Source: Flagellimonas pacifica | GTDB lineage: Bacteria; Bacteroidota; Bacteroidia; Flavobacteriales; Flavobacteriaceae | DNA length: 64,000 nucleotides | Direction: 5' to 3' | NCBI RefSeq assembly: GCF_900215465.1 | Contig: NZ_OBEH01000002.1 | Location: forward strand, 186,001 to 250,000 | Part shown: one piece after another, positions 54,292 to 63,256 of the stretch | How positions within the stretch are numbered: the stretch's first letter is position 1 | How the letters are laid out: each line of letters opens with the position of its first letter | Notes under the pieces: model-generated | Told to the model about the DNA's origin: nothing | Databases searched by the model: none | The model's input: the letters and a program-made list of their open reading frames with translations, nothing else | Translations under genes and position numbers: made by a program

Positions 54292-55509
54292 TTAGAAATT
54301 ACTCACCCTTTCATGATAGTTGTCTAACATGGTTGTGGGTAGTGATTTTAAATAGATTTGGGTAGTATCTAACTTACTATGTCCTAACATGGCAGAAATA
54401 GCCATAACAGGAATATTCTTAAGTAAAGCTTGTGTAGCAAAAGTGTGTCTAGAAACATAGGTAGTCAGCTTTTCTTCAATGCCACATAATTTTGCTATTT
54501 CTTTTAAACCTGCATTATATCTTTTACGTTCCCATGCAATTTCCCGTTCTTGAATTTCTAAAGAACTCCTCTTAATAATTGGGAATATATAATCTTGTTG
54601 AGATTTCCCATCTGTGTAAATACTAAGAATTTCTTTAAGAGTATCTGTAATTTTAATATCAAATAACTTACCTGTCTTTTTTCTTCTGAATTTTAACCTA
54701 CTATCAACTATGTTTTCAAGTTTGAGGTAAGCCATATCTGTAAAATTCATTCCATATAATAAGTATGAACAGATGAAATAGTTCCGATACCTAAACAAAG
54801 TGGTGTCTTTAGGAAGCTCTAAATCTACAATGCGTTTTATGTATTTAAAGTCTATTGCTCTTTTTTTAGTAGGTGTTTGTCGTATGGTATAATTAAAAAA
54901 TGGATAGGCTTCCCTGTCTATAAGCCCTTCTTTTATTCCTTTATTAAAAATAGCTCTGTACGATCTTAGATATGATGACAAACTGTTTAGACTATTACCC
55001 TTACTTAAATGATATTTTTCAAACTTTAGAATAAATGAATAGTTAAACTCATTAAATTTTAAATCTCGTCCATTCATAAATGTTCTTAGGATGCTTAAAG
55101 AACCTTTATAGCTTCTTGCTGTACCATATCTGTGTGATTTCTTCAAGTCTTCCACTAAAGAATAACCGTAACCTATAAATGAAACATACTTATGGTTTTT
55201 TACAATTCGGTTTTTAACATCATCAATAGACATGTAATGAAGCTTTTTTTCATCGTACAGTTTATTTATAATGTCGTTTGCCTTTGTTTTTTCTTTTAGT
55301 AGTAAATTATTTAATCTATGTACTGAATCTGCGTTTGGATAATTTTTTGTAATTTCAGTTTTTCTGGAGTTCCAGTATTTTTTGGGCACAGAAAATCCAG
55401 TAGAAATTGATGTAGTTTTTCGGAAGTGAGTAAGGCGTAAAATTATTGGAAAACTACCATCTTTTTTCTTTCTTCGAGTATCTAAAACGAGGCTCAAAAA
55501 CGTCTTCAT
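54292..55509 (-). CDS. int: Tyrosine recombinase (integrase) of element B
   Basis: This is a 405-residue integrase from ATG 55509 (MKTFLSLVLDTRRKKKDGSFPI), chosen because it aligns with the start of the element A integrase; the open frame continues to 55587. The catalytic domain has YVSRHTFATQALL and MLGHSKLDTTQIYLKSL with the Tyr nucleophile. The first catalytic Arg position reads LYGMNFTDMAYL where the element A enzyme reads CRGMNLIDLAKL, so Arg I is replaced by Tyr, comparable to IntDOT-type enzymes that lack this Arg. It lies about 150 bp from the right att repeat. Confidence 0.88.
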   Translation of the reverse strand: MKTFLSLVLDTRRKKKDGSFPIILRLTHFRKTTSISTGFSVPKKYWNSRKTEITKNYPNADSVHRLNNLLLKEKTKANDIINKLYDEKKLHYMSIDDVKNRIVKNHKYVSFIGYGYSLVEDLKKSHRYGTARSYKGSLSILRTFMNGRDLKFNEFNYSFILKFEKYHLSKGNSLNSLSSYLRSYRAIFNKGIKEGLIDREAYPFFNYTIRQTPTKKRAIDFKYIKRIVDLELPKDTTLFRYRNYFICSYLLYGMNFTDMAYLKLENIVDSRLKFRRKKTGKLFDIKITDTLKEILSIYTDGKSQQDYIFPIIKRSSLEIQEREIAWERKRYNAGLKEIAKLCGIEEKLTTYVSRHTFATQALLKNIPVMAISAMLGHSKLDTTQIYLKSLPTTMLDNYHERVSNF

Positions 55510-55531
55510 ACTCTCGAAGTTAAGAAAAAAA

Positions 55532-55549
55532 TTTGCAAACAATTTGCAA
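55532..55549. repeat. TTTGCAA pair at the right end of element B
   Basis: TTTGCAA at 55532-55538 and 55543-55549, starts 11 bp apart, 23 bp upstream of the integrase start. It matches the pair at 44889-44906 in sequence, spacing and orientation. Candidate arm-type sites that define the ends of element B. Confidence 0.5.
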
Positions 55550-55659
55550 CATTTTATTTGATTCCAAATAAATAGATTTGAAACCAAATTTTATTAAAAC
55601 ACTATTTTACAGGTAATTAAATAGGTGTTTTTAAATTTTTACTTCATGTCTAAAAAGGG

Positions 55660-55702
55660 CTTCTAAGCAGACGGTCGAAGGTTCGAATCCTTCCGCGATC
55701 AC
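55660..55702 (+). repeat. 43-bp att repeat, 3' end of tRNA-Arg(UCU), right copy
   Basis: Identical to 44799-44841. The preceding bases (AAGGG) do not complete the anticodon stem, so this too is a tRNA 3' fragment. It is the boundary between element B and the resident chromosome. Confidence 0.85.
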
Positions 55703-55707
55703 AGCTA

Positions 55708-55742
55708 AAAAAACCTTGGTTCTACTGAGGTTTTTTCTTTTT
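55708..55742 (+). terminator. Terminator downstream of the right att repeat
   Basis: AAAAAACCT (55708-55716) pairs with AGGTTTTTT (55728-55736) around an 11-nt loop, followed by more T. It is probably the original terminator of the tRNA-Arg gene, now separated from the tRNA body by the inserted elements. It also works, read on the minus strand, for the neighbouring AraC gene. Confidence 0.65.
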
Positions 55743-55789
55743 TATCAAATTTTAAGGGATTGGGTTTTGGGCAATGGATTGAGCAAGCA

Positions 55790-56662
55790 TTAATAAATAT
55801 TTTTTGTTCCAGTAAAGTTTTCCCTAAATTCTTTTGGGGTGCAGCCTTGTTTCTTTTTAAAGACCCTGTTGAAGTTAGAAATATTGTTAAATCCGCATTG
55901 AAAGCATATTTCTGAGATGCCATCGTTGGTTTCTATCAATTTTCTTATGGCATATCCCAATCTTAAATCGTTCACAAATTCAGTGAACGTTTTTCCTGTT
56001 CGCTGCTTAATTAATCTGCTAAAGGAAATAACGGTCATATTTACTTCTGATGCTGCTGTTTCTATCTTGATTTTTTGAGCATAATTACCCTTTATGTAGT
56101 TGTAGACCTTTTCAATTCGTTTGCTGTTATGAAAATCGTTTTGGTTTTCGAACGAGATTGTGGTCAATAGTTTTTTGTTTCTGGAGATGGCAAGATCATA
56201 CAGTAGTGATTGGAAATCAAGAAAGTTGTCAAAACCACTTTTCTGACTAATAAGGGCAAGTTTTTCCTCAACGTTCTTTGCAGTGTCATATGAAAAAAGA
56301 ATACCGTGGTTAGCTTGTCTGAACAAATCCTTTATAGGTTTGAAAATGTTTTTGTTCAACATTTGATCATCAAACAAATATCTGGGGAATTGGATGGTTA
56401 TTTCATGTAAGGTCTCAGATGGGTCATTTTTATAGTCTTCCCAAGCATGGTGCATATTTGGACCTACCATTACTAATTCGTAATCCTCTATTTCTCCGAT
56501 ATGGTCACCTACAACTCTTCTGGCTCCTTTTGCATTTCGTATAAAATTAATTTCAAATTCTGGATGAAAGTGTATTGGAAAGTCAAAATTGTTTCGCTTC
56601 CGGTCAAATACTAAAAAGCAATCGTTTTCCTTTAAAGGGGTGATTTCTCGATGTGTTTTCAT
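55790..56662 (-). CDS. AraC-family regulator with cupin sensor domain
   Basis: This 290-residue protein has an N-terminal cupin-like domain (FDFPIHFHPEFEINFIRNAKGARRVVGDHIGEIEDYELVMVGPNMHHAWE, sugar-sensing type) and a C-terminal AraC HTH pair (IETAASEVNMTVISFSRLIKQRTGKTFTEFVNDLRLGYAIRKLIETNDGISEICFQCGFNNISNFNRVFKKKQGCTPKEFRE). It is divergent from the susC operon, so it probably controls it in response to a saccharide. It belongs to the resident chromosome beyond the att repeat. Confidence 0.9.
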   Translation of the reverse strand: MKTHREITPLKENDCFLVFDRKRNNFDFPIHFHPEFEINFIRNAKGARRVVGDHIGEIEDYELVMVGPNMHHAWEDYKNDPSETLHEITIQFPRYLFDDQMLNKNIFKPIKDLFRQANHGILFSYDTAKNVEEKLALISQKSGFDNFLDFQSLLYDLAISRNKKLLTTISFENQNDFHNSKRIEKVYNYIKGNYAQKIKIETAASEVNMTVISFSRLIKQRTGKTFTEFVNDLRLGYAIRKLIETNDGISEICFQCGFNNISNFNRVFKKKQGCTPKEFRENFTGTKNIY

Positions 56663-57007
56663 CTGTTTTGTATAGTATAATGATATAAAAGTACATATAA
56701 ATATTCGTTAAGATATATCAGGGTATAAAAAAATGAGAATATAAGTTTAGGTTAAAATATTAATAAACAGAATGTTAATGAATTTGGTATTATAATAAAA
56801 TTCTTATTAAATGTATTTAGTACGTTTGTTTTGATGTAATAGTATCATTATATGATATAAAAATATTTATAACTAGTGTGATAGTGATTATAGATTTGAA
56901 GACGTGATTTTTTTGTTAACAAATGGTAAAATCTAATGGAGTGGTTTTTACTGATTTGTTCAAACTAAATAATCAAAATAAACAGGAATACAAATCAAAC
57001 ACGAATT
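56663..57007. promoter_or_regulatory. Divergent control region of the PUL with inverted repeat
   Basis: This 345-bp AT-rich intergenic region lies between the AraC gene and susC. It contains TATCAT-TAT-ATGATA at 56843-56857. The flanking string ATGATATAAAA occurs both there and at 56680-56690 near the AraC start, suggesting two sites for one regulator. No ORF or RNA gene was recognised. Confidence 0.4.
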
Positions 57008-60007
57008 ATGAAAAAAAATCTTAAATCTGTTTTAACAACAATACTCTTTGCCCTTTGTTGTATGGCTTTTGGGCAAGAAGTAGTGGTTACCGGTACAGTT
57101 ACTGATGACCTTAACGATCCGTTGCCTGGAGCCAACGTAGTTGTAAAAGGAACAACTAACGGAGTGCAAACTGATTTTGACGGGAATTTTACTATTAATG
57201 CGGATTCGAATACAATTTTGGTAATTTCTTATCTAGGTTACACAACCAAAGAAATCCCAGTTAATGGGCAAACACAATTAACAATTAGTTTGGCACAGAA
57301 TACTTCTAACCTGGATGAAGTTGTATTGGTAGGTTATGGTTCTGTAAAAAAGAGCGATTTAACAGGCTCTGTAGCATCGGTAGATGCCGATGATTTAAAC
57401 GCAATACCCGTAAGTTCCATAGATCAGGCCCTTCAGGGAAGGGCCAGTGGTGTAAGTGTAATCCAGAATAGTGGTATCCCTGGAGCGCCAACTACAATTA
57501 GAATTAGGGGTACAAATTCCATCCAAGGAGGGAATAAACCTTTGGTTATTGTTGATGGTTTTCCAGTTGTTGGTGGATTGGATGGGATAAATCCTGCTGA
57601 TATTGAAAGTATTGAAATTTTAAAAGACGCTTCATCTACGGCCATTTATGGTGCAAGAGGTACCAATGGTGTTATTCTTGTATCCACTAAGAAAGGTAAA
57701 GATGGTAGATTTTCCATAGACTTGGATAGTTACTACGGAATACAGGAGCAAGCCAAAAAATTGGATTTGCTAAATGCTGAACAGTTTGTAGAAATTGCCA
57801 ACGAAAGAGCAACCAACGATGGCGAAGCTGGGCTATATTTTCCAAACGCCTCTGCGGTTTCAAATACTGACTGGATAGACGAACTTTTTGATGCCTCTCC
57901 CGTACAGAGTCACACTATTACCTTAACAGCTGGTAATGAGCGTGTAAAAACTTCACAGTCCTTCAATTATTTCAACCAAGATGGGATTCTTAAGAACAGT
58001 GGTTTTGAAAGGGTGACCTTCCGTAATAATACGGAAGCGAAAATGAGCGACTGGTTGACTGTGGGCAACAGCTTGATTTTGTCTCGATCAGACAGACAAT
58101 ATAGTGGGGATGGTGGTAATAGGGCAGTTAGTGAAGCACATATTGCATCTCCAACGGAGTCTGTTTACAATACTGATGGCACCTATAATGATATTACTGA
58201 AAATGATTATTCGGATCTAGATTATGCCCCGGGAGCTTTGGACAATCCAATGAAGTGGATCAATGAATATGATGATGAGATACTGAGCACCAGAATTTTT
58301 GACAATTTCTATGGGTTGTTCACCTTGGCTCCGGGCCTAACCTTTAAATCTTCTATTGGAGTCGATTATACTACAACACAAACCAAAAGATATATAGGAA
58401 GGGAACTTTTGGATGGTGCTCCTGCAGGAAAAGCATTTCGAGGTTCAACGGAAAGTTATTCAGTATTGAACGAGAATATACTTAACTACAACAAAGAATT
58501 TGGAGCTCACAGGATAGATGCCATATTAGGTTACAACTGGCAGAAATTTAGAAGTACCTTTATCTCTGCTTCATCTTTCGATTTTGTTACAGATTTGCTT
58601 GGCGCCGAAGTACTTGAAGATGGAGCTTCTCCACAAGTGCCTAGATCGGGAAATACAGAATGGGGACTAGCATCGCTATTGGGCAGGGTCAACTATTCTT
58701 ATATGGACAAATACTTATTCACCGTAACTGCCCGTTCAGATTGGTCGTCTCGTTTTGCTGAAGGAAAGCAAAGGGCAACCTTCCCATCTGCAGCATTTGC
58801 TTGGAAAGTATCCAACGAAGATTTTATGGAAAATGTTGATTGGATTTCAAACCTTAAAGCAAGGCTTAGCTGGGGTATTACAGGTAATCAGGCGGTAAGT
58901 CCATTCCAGACATGGTCCAGTGTTGAATCTGCTCCTGTTGTTTTGGGTGGTGCTTTGGGTGTTGGTTTTGTGCCCGGCGCACCTGCTAATCCAGATCTAA
59001 AATGGGAGACCACCGAACAATATGACTTTGGATTGGATTTTGGACTACTAAATAATAGGTTGCGCTTTACTTTTGACTACTACTACAAAAAGACTACTGA
59101 TTTGTTGGCGCAGGTAAATCTGCCATCTTCAGTTGGATTTATCTCAATTACCCAAAACATTGGGGAAATGGAGAATAAAGGTTTGGAATTTAGTATTGAT
59201 GCCAACGTGGTGAACAATGAAGATTTTAGCTGGGATTCTTCCTTTCAACTATCAAGAAACCGAAACAAGGTTTTAAAGCTTAGCAGAGGTGCAGATATTT
59301 TTCCAGGTAGAGTTACCAATCTGATTTCTGATTTCCACATTATAAGGGAAGGACTTCCGATATCCACTTTCTACGGTTATGTAAATGACGGATATACTGA
59401 TGAAGGGCAAAACCAATTCTTGGATATTGGTGGCTCAGATAGCGAAGGCAATTTTGTGCCAGGTCCTGATGGAGAAATCAATGAGAATGATAGAAGGGTA
59501 ATTGGCTCTCCTCATCCAGATTTCACCTTTGGTTTGGGTAATACTTTTACTTATAAGAACTTTTCATTGAATGTGTTTTTAGAAGGAGCACAAGGCTTTG
59601 ATATTGTTTGGGGCAGGAAATTTATATTGAGAAACTCCTTTCAGAGAGGTGCCAATCAATTAACAGAAGTATTGAATCGTTGGACACCTACAAATACGAC
59701 CAACGCCTCTAGCCCGATAATTTCGCAAACCAATGATTTCAGAGGTTCTTCTGAATTTGTGGAGGACGGTTCCTATATTAAGATTAGAACCATTAACCTG
59801 GCATATAACATCCCAACAGATAAGTTTTCATGGTTGAACAATGCGCAAGTGTACATTAATGCGCAAAATCTGTTCACATTCACTAATTATTCTGGATATG
59901 ATCCAGAGGTTAGCGCGTTTGGAGACGGTGACTTGCGTTTAGGGGTGGATAACAATGTTTACCCTAGCACTAAGGTCATCTCAATGGGATTAAGAGTAGG
60001 TATTTAA
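57008..60007 (+). CDS. SusC/RagA-like TonB-dependent outer membrane transporter
   Basis: This 999-residue protein has a signal peptide (SVLTTILFALCCMAFGQ), a carboxypeptidase-regulatory-like domain (VTGTVTDDLNDPLPGANVVVKGTTNGVQTDFDGNFTI), then the plug domain (NLDEVVLVGYGSVKKSDLTGSVASV ... PLVIVDGFPV ... ILKDASSTAIYGARGTNGVILVSTKKG) and a long beta barrel. It imports oligosaccharides with its SusD partner, 18 bp downstream. Substrate cannot be read, but the sulfatase next door suggests a sulfated polysaccharide. Confidence 0.95.
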   Translation: MKKNLKSVLTTILFALCCMAFGQEVVVTGTVTDDLNDPLPGANVVVKGTTNGVQTDFDGNFTINADSNTILVISYLGYTTKEIPVNGQTQLTISLAQNTSNLDEVVLVGYGSVKKSDLTGSVASVDADDLNAIPVSSIDQALQGRASGVSVIQNSGIPGAPTTIRIRGTNSIQGGNKPLVIVDGFPVVGGLDGINPADIESIEILKDASSTAIYGARGTNGVILVSTKKGKDGRFSIDLDSYYGIQEQAKKLDLLNAEQFVEIANERATNDGEAGLYFPNASAVSNTDWIDELFDASPVQSHTITLTAGNERVKTSQSFNYFNQDGILKNSGFERVTFRNNTEAKMSDWLTVGNSLILSRSDRQYSGDGGNRAVSEAHIASPTESVYNTDGTYNDITENDYSDLDYAPGALDNPMKWINEYDDEILSTRIFDNFYGLFTLAPGLTFKSSIGVDYTTTQTKRYIGRELLDGAPAGKAFRGSTESYSVLNENILNYNKEFGAHRIDAILGYNWQKFRSTFISASSFDFVTDLLGAEVLEDGASPQVPRSGNTEWGLASLLGRVNYSYMDKYLFTVTARSDWSSRFAEGKQRATFPSAAFAWKVSNEDFMENVDWISNLKARLSWGITGNQAVSPFQTWSSVESAPVVLGGALGVGFVPGAPANPDLKWETTEQYDFGLDFGLLNNRLRFTFDYYYKKTTDLLAQVNLPSSVGFISITQNIGEMENKGLEFSIDANVVNNEDFSWDSSFQLSRNRNKVLKLSRGADIFPGRVTNLISDFHIIREGLPISTFYGYVNDGYTDEGQNQFLDIGGSDSEGNFVPGPDGEINENDRRVIGSPHPDFTFGLGNTFTYKNFSLNVFLEGAQGFDIVWGRKFILRNSFQRGANQLTEVLNRWTPTNTTNASSPIISQTNDFRGSSEFVEDGSYIKIRTINLAYNIPTDKFSWLNNAQVYINAQNLFTFTNYSGYDPEVSAFGDGDLRLGVDNNVYPSTKVISMGLRVGI

Positions 60008-60025
60008 TTAAAAAAAATCAGAAAA

Positions 60026-61492
60026 ATGAAAACAAAATTTATTTTAATCTTTTTTGGGTTATCCTTGGTTTTCGCATCTTGTGAAGATGTGTATACTGAA
60101 GAACCAAGTGCATTTTTGGCACCTGAAGATTTAAATTCCGAAGGAGGGGCATTAGCCTTATTAAAAGGCGCGTATGCCGGACTACAGTTACGTAGCTATT
60201 ATCAGCAGGATTTTTTAATGCAGGCAGAAGTGCGCAGTGAATATATGATGGCTCGAGGAAGTTGGGCAGATGTTGGACGTTATGATCTGGTTGCAAGAAG
60301 TAGAAGTAGGATCAATGATGCATGGGATGACATGTACAATGCTGTCAATAGAGCCAATACAGTGATTGCCACCGTACCGGATTTGGATATTGATGAGGCA
60401 CTTAAAACGCAGTTTGTGGCCGAGGCGAAAGCATTAAGAGGGTTGCATTATTTTAATATTGTACGTTCTTGGGGAGCTGTGCCCTTACGTTTAGAACCTT
60501 TGGAGAGCTTGGACAATATTGCCTTGGGCAAGTCTAACGTAGATGCAATTTATGACCAGATAATCTTGGACCTAACAGATGCAATCAACTCCAATGCATT
60601 GCCCGCAACCTTTACTGGTGGTGACCAGGGCAGATTGGGTCTACATGCAGTTAAGGCAATTTTGGCCCATGTGCATTTAACACTGGGCAACTACGCAGAG
60701 AGCGCAGCTGTTTCAAAAGAAGTTATCGATTCTGGCGAATTTCAATTGGAGCCAGATTTGGCCACGGTATTTTCTCCAGAAGATGGGGCTACCCATTCCG
60801 GTGAAATGCTTTCTGTTGTTTGGGTAAGAGAAGGCAGCAGTGGTATGAGGTTGCTTAGCTTTATGCACAACTCAAGCTTGGGTTATTCATCTGCAGGGTG
60901 GAGAGTATTATTGGGCAATTTGGATGCTCCGGTCATAACTTCGCAATGGGATGATACAGATTTGAGAAAGAACTTCAGTCTATACAATACACCTGAAGAG
61001 GTGGCAGTATTATCTTCCAGTATTCCAATGTTGTTTAAAAAATACATCGATAGCAATGGCGCCGGACAAAATGCTCATGGCAATAACCAATCTATATATC
61101 GATATGCGGATATATTGACCATGTATGCTTGGGCGGATGCTATGGCCAATGGAACCCCGTCAGCGGATGCCTATGAAGCTCTGAACCAAGTTCGCCGTAG
61201 AGGATATGGGGTGGATATTACAACTCCAGATGCAGGTATAGACTATACGGGCCTAAGCCAAGACGAATTTATGGATGCTGTTTGGAACGAAAGAGCATGG
61301 GAATTTATTTTGGAAGGTAAGCGTTGGTATGATATGAAATTGATGCCAAAAGCCAAGGCTATTGGATTGATCAATGGTGCCAATCTAGGTGAATTCTTTG
61401 AAGACGATAAAGATTGGTTATATCCAATTCCACAACAAGAGATTGATAATAACGATGAGTTGACCAATGCAGATCAGAACCCTGGGTACTAA
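60026..61492 (+). CDS. SusD/RagB-like surface glycan-binding lipoprotein
   Basis: This 488-residue protein has a lipoprotein signal (FILIFFGLSLVFASC) followed by EDVYTEEPSAFLAPEDLNSEGGALALLKGAYAGLQ. TPR-like helices are seen in DDMYNAVNRANTVIATVP and AEAKALRGLHYFNIVRSWGAVPL, and the C-terminal hallmark is WNERAWEFILEGKRWYDMKLM. It caps the SusC transporter and captures the glycan. It is followed by a terminator. Confidence 0.95.
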   Translation: MKTKFILIFFGLSLVFASCEDVYTEEPSAFLAPEDLNSEGGALALLKGAYAGLQLRSYYQQDFLMQAEVRSEYMMARGSWADVGRYDLVARSRSRINDAWDDMYNAVNRANTVIATVPDLDIDEALKTQFVAEAKALRGLHYFNIVRSWGAVPLRLEPLESLDNIALGKSNVDAIYDQIILDLTDAINSNALPATFTGGDQGRLGLHAVKAILAHVHLTLGNYAESAAVSKEVIDSGEFQLEPDLATVFSPEDGATHSGEMLSVVWVREGSSGMRLLSFMHNSSLGYSSAGWRVLLGNLDAPVITSQWDDTDLRKNFSLYNTPEEVAVLSSSIPMLFKKYIDSNGAGQNAHGNNQSIYRYADILTMYAWADAMANGTPSADAYEALNQVRRRGYGVDITTPDAGIDYTGLSQDEFMDAVWNERAWEFILEGKRWYDMKLMPKAKAIGLINGANLGEFFEDDKDWLYPIPQQEIDNNDELTNADQNPGY

Positions 61493-61529
61493 AATTTAGT
61501 TTGAGTTAGTTTAGTTTAATTCATGTGAA

Positions 61530-61562
61530 AACGACCCGGCATAAAAACTGGGTTGTTTTTTC
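61530..61562 (+). terminator. Intrinsic terminator after the susCD pair
   Basis: AACGACCC (61530-61537) pairs with GGGTTGTT (61550-61557) with one G-T wobble and is followed by a T-run. It separates susCD from the sulfatase gene, which probably has its own promoter or is reached by read-through. Confidence 0.7.
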
Positions 61563-61673
61563 TGTTTTCTTTTGAAATAGGACAATTCAGCATATCAACT
61601 ATCTGTGTAACCCAAAGTTCTCATATATTGAATAAGTATTTAAAAATACTTTTCATCAAAAACGAAACATAAT

Positions 61674-63242
61674 ATGGAAGAAAAAATGAAAAAGAGTACT
61701 ACTTTGAATATTCTTATTCTTTGCATGGTTGCTGTTTGCGGACTATATGGGCAGGAAGAAAATAGACCCAATATCATTTTTATAATGTCCGACGATCACG
61801 CGTCGCATGCCATAAGTGCTTACGGTGGCATTTACAAAGATGTGGCTCCAACGCCAAACATAGACAGATTGGCAAAAGAGGGCATGCTCTTTAACAATGC
61901 ATTTTGCACCAATAGTATTTGTGGCCCCAGTAGGGCGTCTATTTTAACCGGAAAGTACAGCCATCAAAATGGATTTTATAAAAACGAGGGAGGAGATCCT
62001 TTTGATGGAAGCCAAGAAACATTTCCAAAAACCTTGCAAAAAGAGGGGTATACCACTGCTATTATTGGCAAATGGCATTTGTGGAGTGAACCTACAGGGT
62101 TTGACTATTTTAAATACCATACCCTAAATGGAGAACAGGGAAGCTATTGGAATCCTGTATACAATGACAATGGGGAATATGTGCAGGAGGAAGGATATGC
62201 AACTAACCTAACAGGTGATTTTGCTTTGGATTGGCTTAAAAATAAGCGGGACAGATCCAAACCGTTCATGCTCATGTTCCAGTTTAAGGCCCCTCACAGA
62301 CCATGGTACCCAGATGGTAAATACGAAAAATTGTTTGATGGGGTGGAAATGCCTTATCCGGAAACTTTCAATGATGACTACTCCACCAGGAAACTAACCG
62401 CTGGGAAGACCATGATGACCATTGAAAACCATTTGACCAACAAAGATCTTAAACTGCCTCGCCCATCAGGGATGTTGGATGAGGAATTTAAAAAATGGCA
62501 ACGGTTGGGCGACAAGGGAGAGCATGTTTCACCTTCCGATACCTTAAAAGGGATGGATTTAAAGAAATGGAAATACCAACGCTATATAAAAGATTATCTG
62601 GCATGCATTAGGTCTGTGGATGATAATATTGGAAGGCTTTTAGAGTATTTGGATGAAAGTGGATTGGGAGAAAATACTATAGTGATCTACACTGCAGATC
62701 AAGGTTTTTATTTGGGTGATCATGGATGGTACGACAAACGATTCATGTATGAACAATCCTTGAGAATGCCGTTCATTGCCAGATACCCCAAAAAGATAAA
62801 GACAGGACAAAAAAGCAATGCTACAATTTTAAATGTTGATTTCGCCCCAACCATTTTGGATATGGCCGGAGTTACACCTTCCAAGAACATTCAGGGGAAG
62901 AGCTTTGTTCCCTTGCTAACAAGTGAGTCAGAAGAAGATTTTAGGGAAGAAATGTACTATCACTATTATGAGTATCCCAAATGGCATAATGTACAACCAC
63001 ATTACGGCATTAGGACAAATAGGTACAAATTAATTCACTACTACTATAATATTGATGTCTGGGAACTCTACGATTTGGAAAAAGACCCCAACGAAATGAA
63101 GAATATATATGGTGCCGAAGGAACCAAATCGCTCGTACGAAAATTAAAAAAGAGGTTAAAAGCACTTCAAAAGGAATATGGGGATAATATTTCATTATCT
63201 GAAATGAGAGAAGTTACCGATAGAGGAAGGGTAGAATACTAA
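61674..63242 (+). CDS. Exported S1-type sulfatase (formylglycine, Cys-type)
   Basis: This 522-residue protein has a signal peptide (LNILILCMVAVCGLYGQ); the second ATG at 61686 (MKKSTTLN) may be the true start. The sulfatase signature is SICGPSRASILTG, whose Cys becomes formylglycine, with metal-binding NIIFIMSDDHASHA and YTADQGFYLGDHGWYDK, and GKWHL. The C-terminus DVWELYDLEKDPNEMKNIY is typical of the family (N-sulfoglucosamine/arylsulfatase-like S1). It removes sulfate from a polysaccharide such as an algal or animal glycan before uptake by the adjacent susCD. Confidence 0.92.
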   Translation: MEEKMKKSTTLNILILCMVAVCGLYGQEENRPNIIFIMSDDHASHAISAYGGIYKDVAPTPNIDRLAKEGMLFNNAFCTNSICGPSRASILTGKYSHQNGFYKNEGGDPFDGSQETFPKTLQKEGYTTAIIGKWHLWSEPTGFDYFKYHTLNGEQGSYWNPVYNDNGEYVQEEGYATNLTGDFALDWLKNKRDRSKPFMLMFQFKAPHRPWYPDGKYEKLFDGVEMPYPETFNDDYSTRKLTAGKTMMTIENHLTNKDLKLPRPSGMLDEEFKKWQRLGDKGEHVSPSDTLKGMDLKKWKYQRYIKDYLACIRSVDDNIGRLLEYLDESGLGENTIVIYTADQGFYLGDHGWYDKRFMYEQSLRMPFIARYPKKIKTGQKSNATILNVDFAPTILDMAGVTPSKNIQGKSFVPLLTSESEEDFREEMYYHYYEYPKWHNVQPHYGIRTNRYKLIHYYYNIDVWELYDLEKDPNEMKNIYGAEGTKSLVRKLKKRLKALQKEYGDNISLSEMREVTDRGRVEY

Positions 63243-63256
63243 AAGAAACTAAAAAT

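Larger units (their letters stand above)
44799..55702. mobile_element. Element B: mobilizable island with type I R-M, tandem at tRNA-Arg
   Basis: About 10.9 kb bounded by the 43-bp tRNA-Arg repeats. It carries hsdR, hsdS, hsdM, fic, bfmA/btgA, an oriT-like region and an integrase at its right end. TTTGCAA pairs lie just inside both ends. It is visibly AT-richer than the ICE to its left. It encodes no relaxase, coupling protein or Tra apparatus, so it is best described as an integrative mobilizable element depending on a helper such as element A. Confidence 0.82.
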
